NCBI GenBank assembly: GCA_035468285.1
Contig: DATISY010000143.1
Coordinates: 1-40,174 of the forward strand
Direction of reading: 5' to 3'
Source of the DNA: PALSA-555 sp035468285
GTDB lineage: Bacteria > Actinomycetota > Acidimicrobiia > IMCC26256 > PALSA-555
Length of the DNA: 40,174 bases
Below are positions 37,502 through 40,174 of the stretch, piece by piece. The notes below the pieces were generated by a model, which saw only the letters and a program-made list of their open reading frames with translations, had not been told where the DNA came from and did no database searches. The number at the start of each line of letters is the position of its first letter. Position 1 is the first letter of the stretch. Both the position numbers and the translations under genes were made by a program.

Positions 37502-37735
37502 GATCTCAGCGACCGAACGGTCCGTCATGCGCAGGAGCGTCGCGGCCCGCTCCCGGCGCCGAGTCAGCAGATACGAATGAGGTGACTCACCGAACGTGCG
37601 GCGGAACTCCCGACTGAAATGGGCCCGGGACAGTCTCGCGGCCCGGGCCATGTCGCCCACATCGAGCGGCTCCGCGTACCGCGCGTCGACGAGATCCTTC
37701 GCGCGCAAGAGGTGACGGGCCGGGGGGACGGACAT
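37502..37735 (-). pseudogene. AraC-family regulator truncated after its first helix-turn-helix
   Basis: Seventy-eight codons from ATG 37735 encode ARHLLRAKDLVDARYAEPLDVGDMARAARLSRAHFSREFRRTFGESPHSYLL and end RMTDRSVAEI. An intact AraC protein would go on with the second helix-turn-helix (C-x2-VGFxSxxxFxxxFrrxxGxxP). Here the frame turns into out-of-family sequence and reads to 37331, overlapping the next gene. The break coincides with the VOC fragment in another frame, so one deletion probably removed the end of araC and most of the VOC gene. GATACT near the start suggests that the promoter survives. One DNA-binding motif remains and could still be made. Confidence 0.8.
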
Positions 37736-37897
37736 GCCGCCGCAAGTATCGCGGATCCCACATGAGCCGTCGGCCGGACGGGAACGGGTTGCGACCCCGT
37801 CGGCGGGGGTGCTCACACCGGGCGGGGAAGTCCACCAGGTCGATCGTTCTTCGCTGATGAAGTGTGCTTGGGGCAGTTCCTCGAGCCGCCCCGGCGT

Positions 37898-38662
37898 TCA
37901 GGATCGGAGCACGTTCGCGAAGATCAGCCATGCCAGCAGCGACTTTGCACTGAGGCTGAGAGCGATGTAGGTCGCTTCACCGTAGAGATAGTTGCGCCAG
38001 CGGCCAAACTGTTGGTACTGGAGAACCATGTTGAGCGCGAAGCTGAAGAACAGCACCAACTCGACCAAGACGATCGCGTAGACGAAGGTCGGTGGACGCT
38101 GATGTCCGCCGAAGAGGTAGACGCAAATCGCAATCCACGGAGCCGCACCCACGACGGAGCCGAACCAGAAAGCGCTCCAATCGGCTGATCCCGGCTTCTG
38201 TTGGCGTTCCATGAGAAGACCGAACAGAATCATCGCCGAGTTGGTCGCGAAAATAGCGAGCAGCGCCGCGATATCGCGGATCCCGACGAACATCGCGATC
38301 AGCACGATCATGATCGACGCGCTGATCGAGTACTCGATCCAACGGGCGTAGTTTGCCCGGGCGTCGAGGTTGCGCTCATACCAGCGATGGACACTGGGTG
38401 ACGCGACGATGACATGATCTGCCGCAGCGAGCAGCAGAAAGACCGCCACAGCTGCTCCAATGGGGATGGTAAACAGGATGTGGCTGGGCACACCACGCTG
38501 AGCGAGGACGGGGTCGGATCGGAGATACGACGCGGTCACTGGCAGCGACAAACCGTTGCTGAGGACCAGCATCACGAGTGCCTCGGTGGAGAGGAAGAGC
38601 GCGACGACGACGTTTGCGACGCGAAGCCGACGCCACCGTTGTGAGTTCGAGTCTTCGACCAT
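37898..38662 (-). CDS. Heliorhodopsin
   Basis: A 254-residue, seven-helix retinal protein, full length for the family. Diagnostic segments: YERNLDARANYARWIEYSIS with Glu110 (the expected Schiff-base counterion), MIVLIAMFVGIRDIAALLAI, AMILFGLLMERQQ, GAAPWIAICVYL, FALNMVLQYQQFGRWRNYL, and helix 7 ALSLSAKSLLAW with Lys240 as the retinal Schiff-base Lys and Ser236 four residues before it. His83 in DHVIVAS matches the His80 region of the type heliorhodopsin. No His lies in helix 1, where that protein has His23. Start MVEDSNSQRW at 38662 has AGAGG upstream. GC is visibly lower than in neighbouring genes. Heliorhodopsins are light-sensing or regulatory, not pumps. No retinal synthesis gene is in the window. 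Confidence 0.95.
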   Translation of the reverse strand: MVEDSNSQRWRRLRVANVVVALFLSTEALVMLVLSNGLSLPVTASYLRSDPVLAQRGVPSHILFTIPIGAAVAVFLLLAAADHVIVASPSVHRWYERNLDARANYARWIEYSISASIMIVLIAMFVGIRDIAALLAIFATNSAMILFGLLMERQQKPGSADWSAFWFGSVVGAAPWIAICVYLFGGHQRPPTFVYAIVLVELVLFFSFALNMVLQYQQFGRWRNYLYGEATYIALSLSAKSLLAWLIFANVLRS

Positions 38663-39280
38663 CGCCTCTGGCCGTCTCAGGGAACCGTCATACGAACCGG
38701 AATCCACATCACGTTGCACCCGCACAGCATGCCCGCCCGCTGCTTGTTCGGCCAACGCTTCACGCCGGACATCGATGAGGCTCGGTCCGAGAGAGACGCG
38801 ACTGCGTCGGTCGCTGTCGGACCCTCGCCGATCTGCCACGTGTGTTCGATGACGCCCAGACGTCGTCCGCACCCGTGCGGCTTGAGATGTCGTCGGTCGT
38901 CACCGTCGACGAGGCGGTGGTTGACGAATCGCGGCTCGGGCGAGGGCTGGGAGCTGACCTTGGATCCGCCCCTCGGCTTGGGAATGGCGGGGGGTTCCGA
39001 CATGCGTCCTGACCGGCCATGACGTGAACCGTGAGGAGGTCGTTCACACGGTGAGGCCTCCGGTTTCCCACGCTCGGGACCAGCGTCCTGTTGTGGGGCA
39101 ACGGTTGTAGGTGGCTCAGGGAATCGATTGCTGCTGAGGAAGGCGGCGCCTTCGCGGACGGGACAGGGCGACTGTTCTTCAAACGCGCCGCTGCGCGAGC
39201 GGACCGTTAGGGCATCACGCTCACGGCGCTGGCAGCACGCGCATCGGAAGCCTGACGGCGAGCACTTCGGATCCGCCCAA
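38663..39280. other. 618-base stretch without a recognisable gene
   Basis: This lies between the heliorhodopsin start and tRNA-Ser. Open frames of about 100 codons exist on both strands but are Ser/Arg/Pro-rich, lack ribosome sites and match no family I know. It should contain the heliorhodopsin promoter, but no convincing TANNNT box at a fitting distance was found. It may be decayed or imported DNA. Confidence 0.5.
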
Positions 39281-39372
39281 TGGCGGAGGGAGTGGGATTT
39301 GAACCCACGGTGCCCATTGCTGGACACAACGGTTTTCGAGACCGCCCCGTTCGGCCGCTCCGGCATCCCTCC
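39281..39372 (-). tRNA. tRNA-Ser (anticodon CGA)
   Basis: On the minus strand the acceptor stem GGAGGGA/TCCCTCC is perfect, the discriminator is G and CCA is encoded. The anticodon stem GCGGT/ACCGT encloses CTCGAAA, giving anticodon CGA (reads UCG). A long variable arm (TGTGTCCAGCAATGGGCACC) marks a class II tRNA-Ser, and the T arm is GTGGG/TTCAAAT/CCCAC. Unlike tRNA-Arg here, its CCA is encoded. Confidence 0.95.
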
Positions 39373-39379
39373 GAGTTCG

Positions 39380-39385
39380 AGTCTA
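39380..39385 (-). promoter_or_regulatory. -10 box for tRNA-Ser
   Basis: On the minus strand TAGACT is followed by seven bases and then the first base of the mature tRNA, so the primary transcript would have almost no 5' leader. Confidence 0.5.
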
Positions 39386-39451
39386 GGAGTCGTGGTTCGC
39401 GAGACCTCAGGCCGGCCGACGGCAGGTTGCTCGGGCAGACGGGGCCGCGGG

Positions 39452-39916
39452 TCAGGTTCGCCGGTGAGCGAAGAACTCGCGGAGCAGGCGGGAGCTCTCC
39501 TCGGCCTGCAGCCCGTCGACGACCGTGAGCTCGTGGTTGAGGCGGGGGTCAGCGCCGAGTTGGTAGAGGCTGCCGAGCGCGCCGGCTTTCGGGTCGGGTG
39601 CACCGAAGGCGACGAGGTCGAGGCGCGCCGCCACGGCGGCGCCGGCGCACATGGGGCAGGGTTCGACCGTCACGGCGAGGACGCACCCGTCGAGCCGCCA
39701 GGTCCCAGTGGCTTGCGCGGCGTCGCGCAGGGCGAGGATCTCGGCGTGCGCGGTCGGGTCATTGACGAGCTCCCGCTCGTTGTGACGAGCCGCGAGGACG
39801 ACCCCGTCGTCGGCGCGTGCGACCACCGCACCGATGGGCACGTCGCGGTGCGCGCTCGCGAGACGGGCCTCGTCCAACGCCCTGCGCATCAGTTCGTCGA
39901 GAAGCTCTGCGTGCAT
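39452..39916 (-). CDS. tadA: tRNA adenosine(34) deaminase
   Basis: A 154-residue zinc deaminase with the catalytic His57-Ala-Glu59 in DPTAHAEILALRDAA and the Cys ligands of PCPMCAGA (Cys87, Cys90). VPIGAVVARADDGVVLAARHNE at the N-terminus and GALGSLYQL with DPRLNHELTVVDGL near the C-terminus are TadA features. It makes inosine at the wobble base of tRNA-Arg(ACG), which is also encoded in this window at 2603-2675. ATG 39916 follows the stop of the PPOX-class gene by one base, so translation is coupled. Confidence 0.93.
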   Translation of the reverse strand: MHAELLDELMRRALDEARLASAHRDVPIGAVVARADDGVVLAARHNERELVNDPTAHAEILALRDAAQATGTWRLDGCVLAVTVEPCPMCAGAAVAARLDLVAFGAPDPKAGALGSLYQLGADPRLNHELTVVDGLQAEESSRLLREFFAHRRT

Positions 39917-39917
39917 G

Positions 39918-40174
39918 TCAGTCGGCGACGTCTTTCGCGGCGATGACCCTGGTCGGTGTGATCCGGACGAGCAGCTCGCCGGGAACACCGTTGCGCCGAC
40001 CGAACTCGTCGGCCCGGTCTGCTCCCATGTAGCGAGCCCCGATCCGGGTCGCCCACACGCGCAGGTCGTCGACGTCGGTGATGATCGCCGCGTTTCCAGA
40101 GACCATCACATACGAGTACGGGGGCCGGTCGTCGTCCACGCAGCACGCCACCCGCGGGTCGCGACGGAGCGCCC
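39918..40174 (-). CDS. PPOX-class (F420- or flavin-dependent) oxidoreductase, 5' end beyond window
   Basis: The last 85 or so residues are visible. ALRRDPRVACCVDDDRPP then YSYVMVSGNAAI is the typical centre of pyridoxamine-phosphate-oxidase-fold proteins of the F420-binding actinobacterial group, followed by WATRIGARYMGADRADEFGRR and the ending VRITPTRVIAAKDV. The fold is a split beta-barrel that binds flavin, F420 or heme; the cofactor cannot be fixed from this part. It precedes tadA with a one-base gap. The start codon lies upstream of the window edge. Confidence 0.85.
   Translation of the reverse strand, partial: ALRRDPRVACCVDDDRPPYSYVMVSGNAAIITDVDDLRVWATRIGARYMGADRADEFGRRNGVPGELLVRITPTRVIAAKDVAD

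Noticed and set aside
39128..39946. A 272-codon plus-strand frame running across tRNA-Ser and tadA
   Set aside because: It crosses a tRNA gene in antisense and shadows tadA. It has no motifs of its own.
1..40174. Search for CRISPR arrays, insertion sequences, toxin-antitoxin or phage-defence systems
   Set aside because: No repeat-spacer pattern, transposase, integrase, helicase/nuclease defence set or toxin pair was seen on either strand.

Overview
The window is a dense, very GC-rich chromosomal segment from an actinobacterium. Several encoded families are largely actinobacterial: DUF3499, DUF3151, the trio of MSMEG_4193-type phosphatase, DUF3090 and SCO1664-like kinase, and the TIGR03084 family. 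A likely F420-related pair of proteins, a heliorhodopsin and the general gene style fit an uncultured Acidimicrobiia-like lineage, but that placement is inference. There are about 37 protein genes or fragments, two tRNAs (Arg-ACG and Ser-CGA), and no insertion sequence, CRISPR array or rRNA.

Layout. 1-2100: a truncated D-2-hydroxyacid dehydrogenase with an upstream cupin gene (minus strand), then an AllA-like protein and a secreted cupredoxin (plus). 2101-5005: a spacer, tRNA-Arg, a large GT-C-like membrane protein whose 3' end runs antisense into the tRNA, and a tiny helical protein. 5007-10416: a DUF3499 protein and membrane-anchored lytic transglycosylase (minus), diverging from an operon-like run of FAD oxidoreductase, AarF/UbiB kinase and a divergent Fpg/Nei glycosylase. 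10438-12840: DUF427, a secreted lipoprotein-like protein and lgt. 12933-16326: a MacB/LolD-type ABC ATPase with an 875-residue two-module permease.

16331-24345 is a lipid or organic-acid catabolic block: SDR, acyl-CoA dehydrogenase and PaaG-type enoyl-CoA hydratase/isomerase on plus; purE, acyl-CoA synthetase and TIGR03084 protein on minus; nitronate monooxygenase-like protein and CoA-disulfide-reductase-like flavoprotein on plus. 24342-27839 holds GDP-mannose dehydratase, DUF3151 and the phosphatase/DUF3090/SCO1664 trio. 27844-32635 (minus) holds an FrhB-like iron-sulfur protein, a stand-alone receiver-like protein, a fatty acyl-AMP ligase and a second GT-C-like membrane protein, which together look like envelope lipid or glycolipid functions. 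32785-36356 holds metF, a large sulfatase and an ABM-like monomer.

36379-40174 is the most unusual part: DUF5996, then an AraC regulator joined by an apparent deletion to the tail of a VOC (glyoxalase) gene, then a complete heliorhodopsin of visibly lower GC, a 600-base stretch without a recognisable gene, tRNA-Ser, tadA and a truncated PPOX-class protein.

A signal running through the whole window is leaderless transcription. At least ten genes have a TANNNT box exactly 6-7 bases before the start codon, and about five more have a near-match. In one case two such boxes overlap back to back and would drive purE and the nitronate monooxygenase gene divergently from 24 bases. Coordinates, motifs and spacings were read by eye. 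Family assignments rest on recognised motifs, not on database searches.
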